From Marinomonas arctica (GTDB lineage Bacteria > Pseudomonadota > Gammaproteobacteria > Pseudomonadales > Marinomonadaceae), in contig NZ_QHJF01000006.1 in NCBI RefSeq assembly GCF_003259225.1, positions 115,507-179,506 of the forward strand: a DNA stretch of 64,000 nt, read 5' to 3'. Below, one piece after another: positions 15,840 to 24,475 of this stretch. The number at the start of each line of letters is the position of its first letter. Position 1 is the stretch's first letter. The position numbers and the translations under genes were made by a program. The notes under the pieces were generated by a model, which saw nothing but the letters and a program-made list of their open reading frames with translations, was not told where the DNA came from and ran no database searches.

Positions 15840-17462
15840 TTAAAAGGTGGTACTGACAGAAGCCGAAATGAAGTCTCGATCTTTTAGCGATTGTTTATAG
15901 GTCGCATTCGTACCGCCTGTACTTGCATTTTCATTCATGACACCTTCATCCCCTAAGTATTTGATATAATTTAGAGATCCTTTCCAGCGATTCAAATACA
16001 CTGCCGTAACACCGACGTTAACATCACCGCCATCATCTACACCGAAAGAAGATCCTAAGGCAGAAGATTTACCCCATGTATGCCCCATTCCAATAGATGG
16101 TGTCAGGTCAACACCATCAAAAAACTGACGATACGTGGGTGAATAAACCATGCGTATCCCTAACGCAGAACGGTCAGCATTTGGGTTCAACATATTTTCA
16201 TTTTTAGTAGTTTTGACACGAGTATTCCAAGCAACCTCACCAAGGAAGCTAGATTCTTTAGACAAGAAGTTTGGACCTAAACTGGCAAGCCAAGACACTT
16301 GGGCATGCGCCGTTTCACCTACCGCATAACCAGGAGTGCCATCATTGTTGTATTGTGGAGTATTAGCATTGATTGTTTGAGAAGTGCTCGCTAAAGGAGC
16401 ATTTACACGGTAAGAAACTTCTCCTGATAAACTCCAGATGCCAACCGTTTTTGCCATACTGGCACCATACGCTTCAATGCCTTTTGCATACGCCCATTTG
16501 TATTGACTAGGCTGAAAAGAAGCGTTCAGAATGGTGTAAAGATTGCTTGGTGAAGTAGAATCAAAACGAATGGCATAGAGACCAAAGTCTGCACCAATAT
16601 CGTAATCACTCCATTTAAGCTGCAGACCATATTGACCCGAATCAGAGCCCTCTTCATCCGCTGTGTGTTTGAAACTTGATGAACCAGCAAGAACCTGCTC
16701 ACCTTCTAAGGTATCTCCTGCAGAAAGATAAGAACCTGCTGGAAGGAAGCGAGATTTCTCCCACTCATAACCCACATAAGCTCCCAACGAAGCTGTTTCA
16801 GAAATAGGAATATCGATCGAAACCTTACCGGTTGGTCGCATGGTTTCTTTAAAGGTAGAGTTAGGCACAGAGGACAACTTCACCACATCAACAGGACCTT
16901 GACCGCCAGCGATACCGTTAGAGCCAAAAAACAAACTTTCGCCCCACAACAAGCTATGGCGGCCAACCCGAATAGTGCCATCCATTCCATCCATAACTGG
17001 GAATCGGGAGTACAGAAAAGCATCAAGAATTTCAGCATCACCGCCCATTGTTTTTTTAGTGGTATCTGAGAACTCACTCGCAGGATTATGGTTTGAAGTC
17101 GTACTGGTATTGTCGGTATCTTGGTGATAAACATCGTCATACCAAGCCGCACCACTGATGCGAACGCCAGCCTCTTTATAAGATAGGTCCAGTTCAGAAA
17201 AAAGATCTAAACGATTAGATACCAACCCTTTATTGAAGTTGTTATCCCCGTCGTTGAAGTTAGTCGCTGCACTCCCCTCAGTCAAACCTGGCGAGGCATC
17301 CTTAGTACGAAAAGCCGTACTGTATTTAAGTGTATTATCCAGACTTGCTCTAAAGTCAGAATTATTGGTTTCAATATTAAATGCGTAGGCTGAGCTTGCG
17401 CTTGAAGCAATTGCCAAGGCAACTAACTTCAAACCAAATGGTGTCGAGTTAATGGTTTTCAC
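15840..17462 (-). CDS. DUF1302 outer-membrane beta-barrel-like protein
   Basis: Outer-membrane protein of 540 residues. The signal peptide (residues 1-27, ending SAYA) is followed by FNIETNNSDFRASLDNTLKY, typical of DUF1302. Alternating hydrophobic strands, many Gly/Asp/Asn turns and a terminal Phe (SVSTTF, an aromatic C-terminal residue as in outer-membrane barrels) support a porin-like barrel. It is the first gene of the long minus-strand module A run and faces the LysR gene at 17674 across a 211-base gap that carries two matching palindromes, so LysR control is likely. It probably forms the outer-membrane channel for the module's hydrophobic substrate. Confidence 0.88.
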   Translation of the reverse strand: MKTINSTPFGLKLVALAIASSASSAYAFNIETNNSDFRASLDNTLKYSTAFRTKDASPGLTEGSAATNFNDGDNNFNKGLVSNRLDLFSELDLSYKEAGVRISGAAWYDDVYHQDTDNTSTTSNHNPASEFSDTTKKTMGGDAEILDAFLYSRFPVMDGMDGTIRVGRHSLLWGESLFFGSNGIAGGQGPVDVVKLSSVPNSTFKETMRPTGKVSIDIPISETASLGAYVGYEWEKSRFLPAGSYLSAGDTLEGEQVLAGSSSFKHTADEEGSDSGQYGLQLKWSDYDIGADFGLYAIRFDSTSPSNLYTILNASFQPSQYKWAYAKGIEAYGASMAKTVGIWSLSGEVSYRVNAPLASTSQTINANTPQYNNDGTPGYAVGETAHAQVSWLASLGPNFLSKESSFLGEVAWNTRVKTTKNENMLNPNADRSALGIRMVYSPTYRQFFDGVDLTPSIGMGHTWGKSSALGSSFGVDDGGDVNVGVTAVYLNRWKGSLNYIKYLGDEGVMNENASTGGTNATYKQSLKDRDFISASVSTTF

Positions 17463-17557
17463 GTGTTCTTCCTCTCAAATTTTATTTTTATGTATTAAGA
17501 ACAAAACCAATGTAAATCACTGCAACCGTTCAGAAAAACCCTTTAAACAGAATCGAC

Positions 17558-17576
17558 CTTTCGATACCGTCGAAAG
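17558..17576. promoter_or_regulatory. LysR operator candidate 1
   Basis: Perfect palindrome CTTTCGA-TACCG-TCGAAAG (7-bp arms, 5-base centre) in the divergent DUF1302/LysR gap. It contains T-N11-A, the general LysR-type binding pattern. A near copy lies 65 bp away. Confidence 0.6.
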
Positions 17577-17622
17577 ATTAAGCATAGAAACCATTCGAAT
17601 AAAATCTTTAAATCACTCTAAT

Positions 17623-17641
17623 CATTCGATATGATCGAAAG
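17623..17641. promoter_or_regulatory. LysR operator candidate 2
   Basis: CATTCGA-TATGA-TCGAAAG, the same motif as at 17558 with one arm mismatch. It sits 33 bases before the LysR start, so it may serve autoregulation. A half-like ATTCGAAT lies at 17593-17600 between the two. Confidence 0.55.
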
Positions 17642-17673
17642 ATCATAAAAACAATAAAACTCATGAGAACGCT

Positions 17674-18588
17674 ATGCGATTTAAAAAACTCGACCTCAAT
17701 TTATTGGTGGCACTGGATACTTTGCTCACTGAACAAAGCATCACGAAAGGGGCAGAAAAGCTCAATATGAGTCCTTCAGCTCTAAGCAACTCTTTATCAA
17801 GATTAAGAGAGTATTTTGAAGATGACCTGCTAACGCAGATAGGTCGAAGAATGGTCATCACCCCTTTAGGGGAAAGCCTAAAAATCAATGTACGTAATGC
17901 CTTAAATAACATTGAAAGCACTATCCTTGTACAGCCCAGCTTCGATCCCCTTACCACAGATAGAGTGTTCAGTATTTTCTGCTCCGATTACACTCAAACC
18001 GTACTGGCACCTCACGCCTTAGAAATTATTGGCAAACAAAAAAGCACCGCTCGCTTTCAATTTTTGCCACAAGTGGATAACCCTGATGAACAGCTGGAAC
18101 AAGGAAAAGCGGATTTACTCATCATCCCATCTGACTTTGTATCAGCACAACATCCCCACGATGTCCTGTATAAAGAAGAGTTTGTTTGTGTCGTTTGGCA
18201 GCACAGTGAGATAGCTAAAGGGAAACTAACGGCAGAAAAATATGCAGAAGCAGGCCATGTGCTAATGCGCCCAGCTGTAATAAAAAAAGACTTTTTCGAA
18301 ACTGCTTTTGCACAAAAATACGGCATTAAAAGGCGCTTAATCGCCACCACATTTAGTTTCGCATCACTGCCTGCTTTGGTCATTGGCTCAGAAAACATTG
18401 CCACTATTCACGCCAGATTAGCGAAAAAAATGGCCAAAGTATGGCCTCTTGAAATTCTACCGGTTCCCTTTGATGTGACACCGATGAAACAATGTGTACA
18501 GTGGCATCAGTACAGAAACAATGACGAAGGGCTTATCTGGTTAAGAGGCATTTTAAAAGAAGCCGCGATTAATATGGATGCTGAGTAA
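17674..18588 (+). CDS. LysR-family regulator (NodD/NahR-like, module A)
   Basis: LysR-type transcription factor of 304 residues. The N-terminal winged HTH (about 1-65) reads KKLDLNLLVALDTLL..ITKGAEKLNMSPSALSNSLSRLREYFEDDLL, the form seen in the NodD/NahR/NagR group that responds to aromatic or flavonoid inducers. The effector domain follows. It is transcribed away from the DUF1302 gene and is the obvious activator of module A. It is paralogous to the LysR at 33155 (shared DLNLL, LRLREYF-type segment and LTPL/ITPL). The inducer cannot be told from sequence. Confidence 0.9.
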   Translation: MRFKKLDLNLLVALDTLLTEQSITKGAEKLNMSPSALSNSLSRLREYFEDDLLTQIGRRMVITPLGESLKINVRNALNNIESTILVQPSFDPLTTDRVFSIFCSDYTQTVLAPHALEIIGKQKSTARFQFLPQVDNPDEQLEQGKADLLIIPSDFVSAQHPHDVLYKEEFVCVVWQHSEIAKGKLTAEKYAEAGHVLMRPAVIKKDFFETAFAQKYGIKRRLIATTFSFASLPALVIGSENIATIHARLAKKMAKVWPLEILPVPFDVTPMKQCVQWHQYRNNDEGLIWLRGILKEAAINMDAE

Positions 18589-18620
18589 AGCACTTTATAG
18601 GGATAAACATTGACTTGAAT

Positions 18621-18654
18621 AAGGTTCTATTCATCTGATCATGAATAGAACCTT
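18621..18654. terminator. Convergent terminator overlapping the maturase stop
   Basis: Perfect 14-bp inverted repeat (AAGGTTCTATTCAT / ATGAATAGAACCTT) with loop CTGATC, between the LysR gene and the oppositely directed maturase gene. The last codons and the TGA (18639-18641) of the maturase are inside the stem, so the hairpin serves both strands. Confidence 0.75.
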
Positions 18655-19877
18655 CGCTTTATTTCTTGCTTCACTTTTTTCATTGGCAATTGATGACTTA
18701 ATAAACTAATAGTGTCCGACATCTTCGGCACAGCATGAGAAAAGTGCGTTTTAAAACCATCACATAGATAATTACGATTCAATAATCCATCACTGGAAGG
18801 CTCAAATCGGTGTTTGGGACAGCCGCCATGACACACGGAACGCACCTCACATTGGCGGCAATCAACACTGATATTATTGAGTTTGTCTTGGCCAAATTTA
18901 AGGTTTTGTGGCAAATTCACCAGATCAATCAAGGATGTTTCATTTACATTACCTAACTTATGCTCTGGGTAAACGTAGTGATCGCATGAATACACATCCC
19001 CGTTAGACTCCATTGCTAAGCCATTGCCGCAGGTTTCACTAAACACACACGCTCCTGGACGACCAATAAGCTGACTCATGGTTTGCTCAAAGTTCATTAC
19101 AAAGACGTCGCCCAAATCGTTTTGAATCCAATGGTCAAAAATCGTATTCAAAAACTTGCCATACGCTTTAGCTGGGACAGACCATTCAGCTAGGTTTGAT
19201 TCACCAGAAAATGTCGGTTGAATCAAGGTTAAGCCATGGCTATCTGGGACAATGGCTTTACGCTCAACTAAGGGGATGAATTGCATATATCGACTGCCAA
19301 TACGTTTTAGAAACGCATATACATTCAATGGCCGCTTAACGTTTTCTGCATTCACGACCGTTAACGTATTAAAATCCACATTGTGTTTTTTGAGCAGCGC
19401 AACACCCTTCAATGTTTCGTCAAAGGTACTCTTACCTTTACGGGAAAGACGATAAGTATCGTTACTAATCCGATCCCCATCGATAGAAACACCAATTAAA
19501 AAATGGTGTTCTTTGAAAAACAAAGCCCATTCCTTATCAAGCAAAGTCGCATTGGTTTGCAAGGAATTAGTCACTGTTTTATAACCGCGATAGTGCTCTT
19601 GAAAAGCTATTACCTGGCGAAAGAAGTCCACCCCTAACAGCGTGGGTTCACCTCCCTGCCAAACAAAATCAATAACATCCCCTTGCTGAGACTGAATCTG
19701 ATCACGTATGTAATTTTCTAGCGTAGTATTGTCCATACGCCACTGTTTTTTTCTATCTGGATAAAGATGCTCTTTCTCCAGATAGAAACAGTAAGTGCAG
19801 TCAATATTGCAGACAGAACTACTGGGTTTAGCCATAACGCCAAAGTGGTTTATTCGCTCTATTACCTTGTGACTCAT
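18639..19877 (-). CDS. Radical-SAM sulfatase-maturating enzyme (anSME type)
   Basis: Radical SAM protein of about 412 residues that converts the active-site Cys or Ser of a sulfatase to formylglycine without oxygen. The radical SAM cluster is C23-x3-C27-x2-C30 (CNIDCTYC), preceded by VMAKPSS as in known anSMEs. The C-terminal Cys-rich SPASM region (CVFSETCGNG, YSCDHYVYPEH, CRQCEVRSVCHGGCPKH, YLCDGF) binds the two auxiliary clusters. Three in-frame ATGs are possible (19919, 19892, 19877); I prefer 19877 because MSHKVIERINHFGVMAKP best fits family N termini. The gene overlaps or abuts the sulfatase stop at 19894, so the sulfatase is its expected substrate. Confidence 0.9.
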   Translation of the reverse strand: MSHKVIERINHFGVMAKPSSSVCNIDCTYCFYLEKEHLYPDRKKQWRMDNTTLENYIRDQIQSQQGDVIDFVWQGGEPTLLGVDFFRQVIAFQEHYRGYKTVTNSLQTNATLLDKEWALFFKEHHFLIGVSIDGDRISNDTYRLSRKGKSTFDETLKGVALLKKHNVDFNTLTVVNAENVKRPLNVYAFLKRIGSRYMQFIPLVERKAIVPDSHGLTLIQPTFSGESNLAEWSVPAKAYGKFLNTIFDHWIQNDLGDVFVMNFEQTMSQLIGRPGACVFSETCGNGLAMESNGDVYSCDHYVYPEHKLGNVNETSLIDLVNLPQNLKFGQDKLNNISVDCRQCEVRSVCHGGCPKHRFEPSSDGLLNRNYLCDGFKTHFSHAVPKMSDTISLLSHQLPMKKVKQEIKRRFYS

Positions 19878-19893
19878 ATCTCTAGCAACCATC

Positions 19894-21702
19894 TTATCTG
19901 CCGTTATAAGAAGCAGCATGCTCCACGACGTTATTTTGGCGAATGTATTCTCGGAACGATTCTTTCATTTCAGCCAATACTTCGGGATATTGACCTGACA
20001 AGTCTTTAGTCTCCCCACGATCTTTAGAGATATCATACAAGGCAAAAGGAACATCCTTTGTAAACACAGGACTACTGCCCATAGAAGCTTGCTGACTCAG
20101 TTTCCATTTACCGCGAACCAAGTAACTGGCTCCCATTAGCTCATCGGCTAATACAGTATCGTCAGAATGCACTTGAGTAAAAGCATCGGGTTGCTGCAAA
20201 GCCGATAAGAACGATGCCCCCATCGGTACATATATGGACTTTCCTTTATAACGATCACCCGGCATATTCACACCCGCCGCTTCTAAAAAAGTAGGCAAAA
20301 TATCCGTGACTTGCATTCGCGCTGAAGACGGAGGTCTACTCTCTGTCTGTCCTGCTAATTTAATGATCAATGGTGAAGATGTCGCTCCTTCCGCCCCAGT
20401 GAAACCTTTAAATAAACGAAAAGGCGCTGCACTCACTTCAGCCCAACGAGGCCCATATGCCACAGCGGATCCGGGCTTACCCATGTTTTCTAATGAATTA
20501 TCGACGGCTGTATTCGGAATGTTTGGCAAATAAGCAGAAGCTCCTTCAGCGCCATTATCGGACATAAAAACAATGTGCGTATTTTCATACTCACCAATAT
20601 CCTTCAAATGCGACACTAAACGACCAATGTGTCGATCTAGATTACTCACCATAGCAGCGTAAATTTCCATCGACTTCGCTTCTATCAACTTTTCTTCAAA
20701 ACTTAACGCATTCCAACGCTTTGGACCAACAGACTCACTGGCCACTTGATTAACCGCTGCCATTAATCCTAAGGACTTCATTCTGGCAATACGTTTTTCT
20801 CTAATCACGTCATAGCCTACATCATAGAGCCCTTTTTGAGCATCAATGTCCTCTTGAGGTGCTTGTAAGGGCCAATGGGGAGCAGTATAGGCCGCATAAG
20901 CAAAAAACGGTTTACCGTCGCCATGACTCAAGTCGATATAGTCAATTAACTTATTGGTATAAAACTCAGTGGAATAAAAGTCTTTTGGCAACATGTTAGC
21001 TGGAAACACGTGATCGTCTTCCGCATACATGGTGATATCAAGCGGAGTGGGTGGCGTGGAAGGGGCAAAATGGGAGCCACCACCATTTATCAAGGTAAAT
21101 GACCGGTCGAATCCCCGCGCAAATGGCAACGCTTGCTTGTTAATCCGATACCAGGTTTTATTATCTTGATCTGGGGCTTTAATATCGTATGCTAAATGCC
21201 ACTTCCCAACCATGTAAGTATGATATCCAGCATCTGACAGTAGCTCAGGCATCGATGCGGTCTTCTCACTTAAATGTCCACGATAACCTTCTGGAATATT
21301 GTCAAAATCGTAAGTATTGGATTTCCCCCATGGGGCATTAATTGGCTTATTTTGAATGATATTGAGTCCTACCACCTCCCCCATATTACCAATGCCAGCT
21401 AGATGATGATCAACGCCTGTCATTAAGCTTGCACGAGTAGGCGAACACACGGCAGCGGTATGAAAATTCGTCAGTATTCGCCCTTGTGTTGCTAACGCAT
21501 CAATATTTGGCGTATTAATTTCACTGCCAAAAGCACTTAAATCGGAGTAGCCCAAATCATCTGCCATAATCAACAATATATTAGGGCGACTAGGGCTAGA
21601 GGGTGCAGTGTCAGCCTGAATAGCAACTGACGTGGTTAATAAAGATACAGCAACAAGGCCGAGACGTAAGTGAGGAATTTTGAATTTTAACAAGGCATTC
21701 AT
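19894..21702 (-). CDS. Secreted arylsulfatase, Cys-type
   Basis: Sulfatase of about 602 residues, exported to the periplasm or beyond. Numbered from the ATG at 21702 (MNALLKFK), residues 1-30 are a clean signal peptide ending IQA; upstream GTG (21741) and ATG (21729) starts are open but spoil it. Metal ligands D48 and D49 lie in MADDLGYSD. The formylglycine motif is C86-S-P-T-R90, so the precursor residue is Cys. A second metal-binding pair lies in FMSDNGAEG. Size and motif order match class I arylsulfatases (about 530-620 residues). It overlaps or abuts its dedicated maturase gene. Position between aromatic catabolic modules suggests desulfation of a sulfated phenol; a carbohydrate sulfate cannot be excluded. 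Confidence 0.9.
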   Translation of the reverse strand: MNALLKFKIPHLRLGLVAVSLLTTSVAIQADTAPSSPSRPNILLIMADDLGYSDLSAFGSEINTPNIDALATQGRILTNFHTAAVCSPTRASLMTGVDHHLAGIGNMGEVVGLNIIQNKPINAPWGKSNTYDFDNIPEGYRGHLSEKTASMPELLSDAGYHTYMVGKWHLAYDIKAPDQDNKTWYRINKQALPFARGFDRSFTLINGGGSHFAPSTPPTPLDITMYAEDDHVFPANMLPKDFYSTEFYTNKLIDYIDLSHGDGKPFFAYAAYTAPHWPLQAPQEDIDAQKGLYDVGYDVIREKRIARMKSLGLMAAVNQVASESVGPKRWNALSFEEKLIEAKSMEIYAAMVSNLDRHIGRLVSHLKDIGEYENTHIVFMSDNGAEGASAYLPNIPNTAVDNSLENMGKPGSAVAYGPRWAEVSAAPFRLFKGFTGAEGATSSPLIIKLAGQTESRPPSSARMQVTDILPTFLEAAGVNMPGDRYKGKSIYVPMGASFLSALQQPDAFTQVHSDDTVLADELMGASYLVRGKWKLSQQASMGSSPVFTKDVPFALYDISKDRGETKDLSGQYPEVLAEMKESFREYIRQNNVVEHAASYNGR

Positions 21703-21868
21703 GCCACTGTTTTGAAAGCAATCAATCATAGATATATCCACTAACTAGCTGTGTATTATTTTTATTAGAAACAAAGCTACCAGTAATTAGGCTTTGATCA
21801 AGTCCTTAAAATTGAACCTATGTATTGATGAAATCGAATGATTGAGCTGACTTGTGAGACAATATGCC

Positions 21869-21906
21869 AGATCTACGGTTATTAAATTAGCGAAAACCGT
21901 AGATCT
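21869..21906 (-). terminator. Hairpin after the module B monooxygenase gene
   Basis: 12-bp perfect inverted repeat (AGATCTACGGTT / AACCGTAGATCT) with a 14-base loop, eight bases past the monooxygenase stop. No T-run on the minus strand, so it may separate this gene from the sulfatase gene only partly. Confidence 0.55.
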
Positions 21907-21914
21907 GAGTCAGA

Positions 21915-23144
21915 CTAAATGTGCAGTTCCGTCATGGACAAGCTCATCTTTTCCGCATCGGCCAGATAGTCTTTTGCTATCATTTTTTGCAAAACTTTTG
22001 TGTGATCAAAGATAAAATCACGCACTTTAGCGACTGGGTAAGGCGCATGATGAAACCGCCGTCCTAATTCACGAGCAAATTCGACATGGTGGTTAACATA
22101 ATCGACCCTTTCAGCTTCAAATTTTTCAAAGCCATTTGCCACCGCAGCGTCATCGCTTAAATCCACATGATTTAGTAACTTCGCTAAAAAATAGCCATCT
22201 TCTATGGCCATGCCCATACCATAAGCGGCGTAAGGTGATACTGGATGCACCGCGTCCCCTAAACACACCACTCGGCCTTTACTCCATTTTTTCAGAGAGG
22301 GTCGATTGTATATGTCCCAGGCAAAGACTTGTTTATCAAAACCCGTCACCTCGGGAAAACGCGGTAAAGGGTCAAACCACCCCTTTAAAATATCAGTAAT
22401 GTAGGCTTTTGGATCCTTTGGATGCGGTTCATTTTCTTTGACTGGCTCAACAACCCACCACTCATAACCCGGCTTGCCGTTGTGCATCATAGGAAAATAA
22501 CTGGCTTGATATTTGTCTGAGTGAGAAATAACACCTTGCTGTTTGGGTACACCATCAATGGGGTTACACCAAGCTAACCAAACTCTCAAACCAACATGAA
22601 ATAAATCAGGCTCACCAAAAACTTGACTAGAGACTCGAGACCGAATTCCGTCTGCACCAATAAGAATATCGGCTTCGACACATTGACCATTGTTAAAATA
22701 CACGGTGACTTGATCATTAATTTCTTCGTAACGATCAAAATCAGAATGTCCAACAATAATGCCTTCAGGCAAAAGCGCCATCATTTTCTCAAAGGCATTG
22801 GCTCGTAACATACCGTAATGCCAACCCTTAATGCCAAACGACTCTTCTACCTTTTTATTAAAGGGCAGTTTTGCCCTGAGCTTACCTTTATGGTTACGAA
22901 ATTCTGTCACGGTAAAAGAACCAAAATTATCCAGATCGACACCGTAATAACGCAATACTGCCAATACGGGAACACTCAACAAGACAGCACCACCTAATGG
23001 TTTTGGCTCAGCACTTTTTTCAAAAATACGCACATCATAGCCCTGTCGCAACAAACCTAATGCCGCTGAAACACCGCCAGGACCAGCACCAATAATGGCA
23101 ACTCGCTTACCCTTTCTCCAAGATAGCTCTTTCATATCAGTCAT
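21915..23144 (-). CDS. FAD-dependent monooxygenase (module B)
   Basis: Class A flavoprotein hydroxylase of 409 residues. Motifs: GAGPGG (19-24), the DG motif GADGIRSRV (about 164-172) and GDAVHPVSPYAAYGMG (about 295-310). The architecture is that of the UbiH/PHBH superfamily (PF01494), with best overall feel to salicylate or hydroxypyridine hydroxylases. The substrate is unknown. It is transcribed divergently from the AraC regulator at 23259 and lies upstream of the sulfatase gene on the same strand, so desulfated phenol could be its substrate. It differs in length and motifs from the monooxygenases of modules A and C, so it is not a recent copy of either. Confidence 0.88.
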   Translation of the reverse strand: MTDMKELSWRKGKRVAIIGAGPGGVSAALGLLRQGYDVRIFEKSAEPKPLGGAVLLSVPVLAVLRYYGVDLDNFGSFTVTEFRNHKGKLRAKLPFNKKVEESFGIKGWHYGMLRANAFEKMMALLPEGIIVGHSDFDRYEEINDQVTVYFNNGQCVEADILIGADGIRSRVSSQVFGEPDLFHVGLRVWLAWCNPIDGVPKQQGVISHSDKYQASYFPMMHNGKPGYEWWVVEPVKENEPHPKDPKAYITDILKGWFDPLPRFPEVTGFDKQVFAWDIYNRPSLKKWSKGRVVCLGDAVHPVSPYAAYGMGMAIEDGYFLAKLLNHVDLSDDAAVANGFEKFEAERVDYVNHHVEFARELGRRFHHAPYPVAKVRDFIFDHTKVLQKMIAKDYLADAEKMSLSMTELHI

Positions 23145-23258
23145 ATTTCACCTTCCTATTTATCTTTATTATTGGTTGACTGATTTATGCTAACTCAGTA
23201 AAAACGAGTTAAATACACCTTAAATTATCTAAAATCGGACAAATTAACCTTAACGACC

Positions 23259-24221
23259 ATGGATTTATTGAGTAACGTACTTTCTTCCCTAAAAATTGAG
23301 TCCACCAGCATATCGCGCTGGACCATGTCGGCCCCGTGGGGAGTCGATGTGCACGACTTTAAGCTGGGATACTGCTTAAGTTTAGTGTCAGGCCAATGTT
23401 GGGTACGAATAAAAAATAACTCACCGACTCCCTCTCCTGCTATTCAATTACAAGCAGGAGATTCCATCATTGCACCAAGAGGCGCCAACCTTGCGATTTT
23501 ATCTGACCCTAACGGTGCGACAATACCGCTCGACTCATTACCATGGCATGGCGAGACATTTCAAGGACTTAGCTCATCGATAAAGCCTTCTTCGGCAATG
23601 CAAGTGAACTGGCAGGGAGAAGGTCCAGAGACCCAATTACTTGGAATGGCGTTCACTTTTCAGGATCAGCACAATAACTTTTTGTTATCCTCTTTTCCTG
23701 AGTTTTTTATTTTAAAACAACATGAATCTAGCTTTTTACAACTCATACATCCAGCGATGCAGTTTCTAATTCATGACCATAGCCCAGGCTATTTTGCGGT
23801 TGCCACACAATTTTCTGAACTAGTGATTATAGGCTCACTAAGAGCCTATATCTTATCCAATAAGACCGATTCAGTTGGTGTACTCAAGGGCATGCAAGAT
23901 AAATCCATTGCGAAAGTATTAACGGCCATTCATCAAACGCCGCAACATAATTGGACTCTTCCGCTACTAGCTGCGGAGGCAAATCTATCAAGGTCAGTCT
24001 TATCAAGACGCTTCCCAGAATATGTTGGCGTATCCCCCATTGACTATTTAAATCGCTGGCGCCTTCATCTCGCTGCCGAAAAATTAGTCAACACAAAAGA
24101 ATCACTCGACAGCATTATAAAATCATTAGGCTTCGAAACCGATAGAACATTTCGGCGGCTCTTTAAACAACACAAAGGACTGTCTCCCTCTCAGTACAGA
24201 AAACAGTTCAATAGCGCGTAA
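23259..24221 (+). CDS. AraC-family regulator with cupin sensor domain
   Basis: AraC/XylS-type transcription factor of 320 residues. The N-terminal half (about 15-195) looks like a cupin-type ligand domain of the AraC_binding_2/cupin_6 kind (SISRWTMSAPWGVDVHDFKLGY, then beta-rich segments ending in a PAMQFLIHDHSPG stretch). The C-terminal 95 residues hold the two HTH units: LAAEANLSRSVLSRRFPEYVGVSPIDYL and SIIKSLGFETDRTFRRLFKQHKG, then LSPSQYRK. It faces the module B monooxygenase gene across 114 bases and probably controls it and perhaps the sulfatase pair. A GGAC-type site is not evident before the ATG; AACGACC lies nearby. Confidence 0.88.
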   Translation: MDLLSNVLSSLKIESTSISRWTMSAPWGVDVHDFKLGYCLSLVSGQCWVRIKNNSPTPSPAIQLQAGDSIIAPRGANLAILSDPNGATIPLDSLPWHGETFQGLSSSIKPSSAMQVNWQGEGPETQLLGMAFTFQDQHNNFLLSSFPEFFILKQHESSFLQLIHPAMQFLIHDHSPGYFAVATQFSELVIIGSLRAYILSNKTDSVGVLKGMQDKSIAKVLTAIHQTPQHNWTLPLLAAEANLSRSVLSRRFPEYVGVSPIDYLNRWRLHLAAEKLVNTKESLDSIIKSLGFETDRTFRRLFKQHKGLSPSQYRKQFNSA

Positions 24222-24324
24222 AAATGAATGCATAAGAACACCGGTGATATAACAAATACCAAGCCATCGAACCACACCAATGGATAAATCTGGTGATAGG
24301 AAACATTTCTATTAAGCTTTGCAC

Positions 24325-24358
24325 GATCAGAAAGCTTGCAAAAGCAAGCTTTCTGATC
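24325..24358. terminator. Convergent hairpin between AraC and FAH genes
   Basis: Perfect 15-bp stem (GATCAGAAAGCTTGC / GCAAGCTTTCTGATC) with an AAAA loop in the 254-base convergent gap. No long T-run follows on either strand, but position and symmetry favour a bidirectional terminator. Confidence 0.65.
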
Positions 24359-24475
24359 ACAACATCAACTTAAAGTATTTGAAGCAATGTATGCTGTCAG
24401 AAAAAAAACCTCTGCTGCCAAGTAGAAAACATTGTATTTCTGTCAATTATTTAATCAGCACTTTCAGTTTATTGG

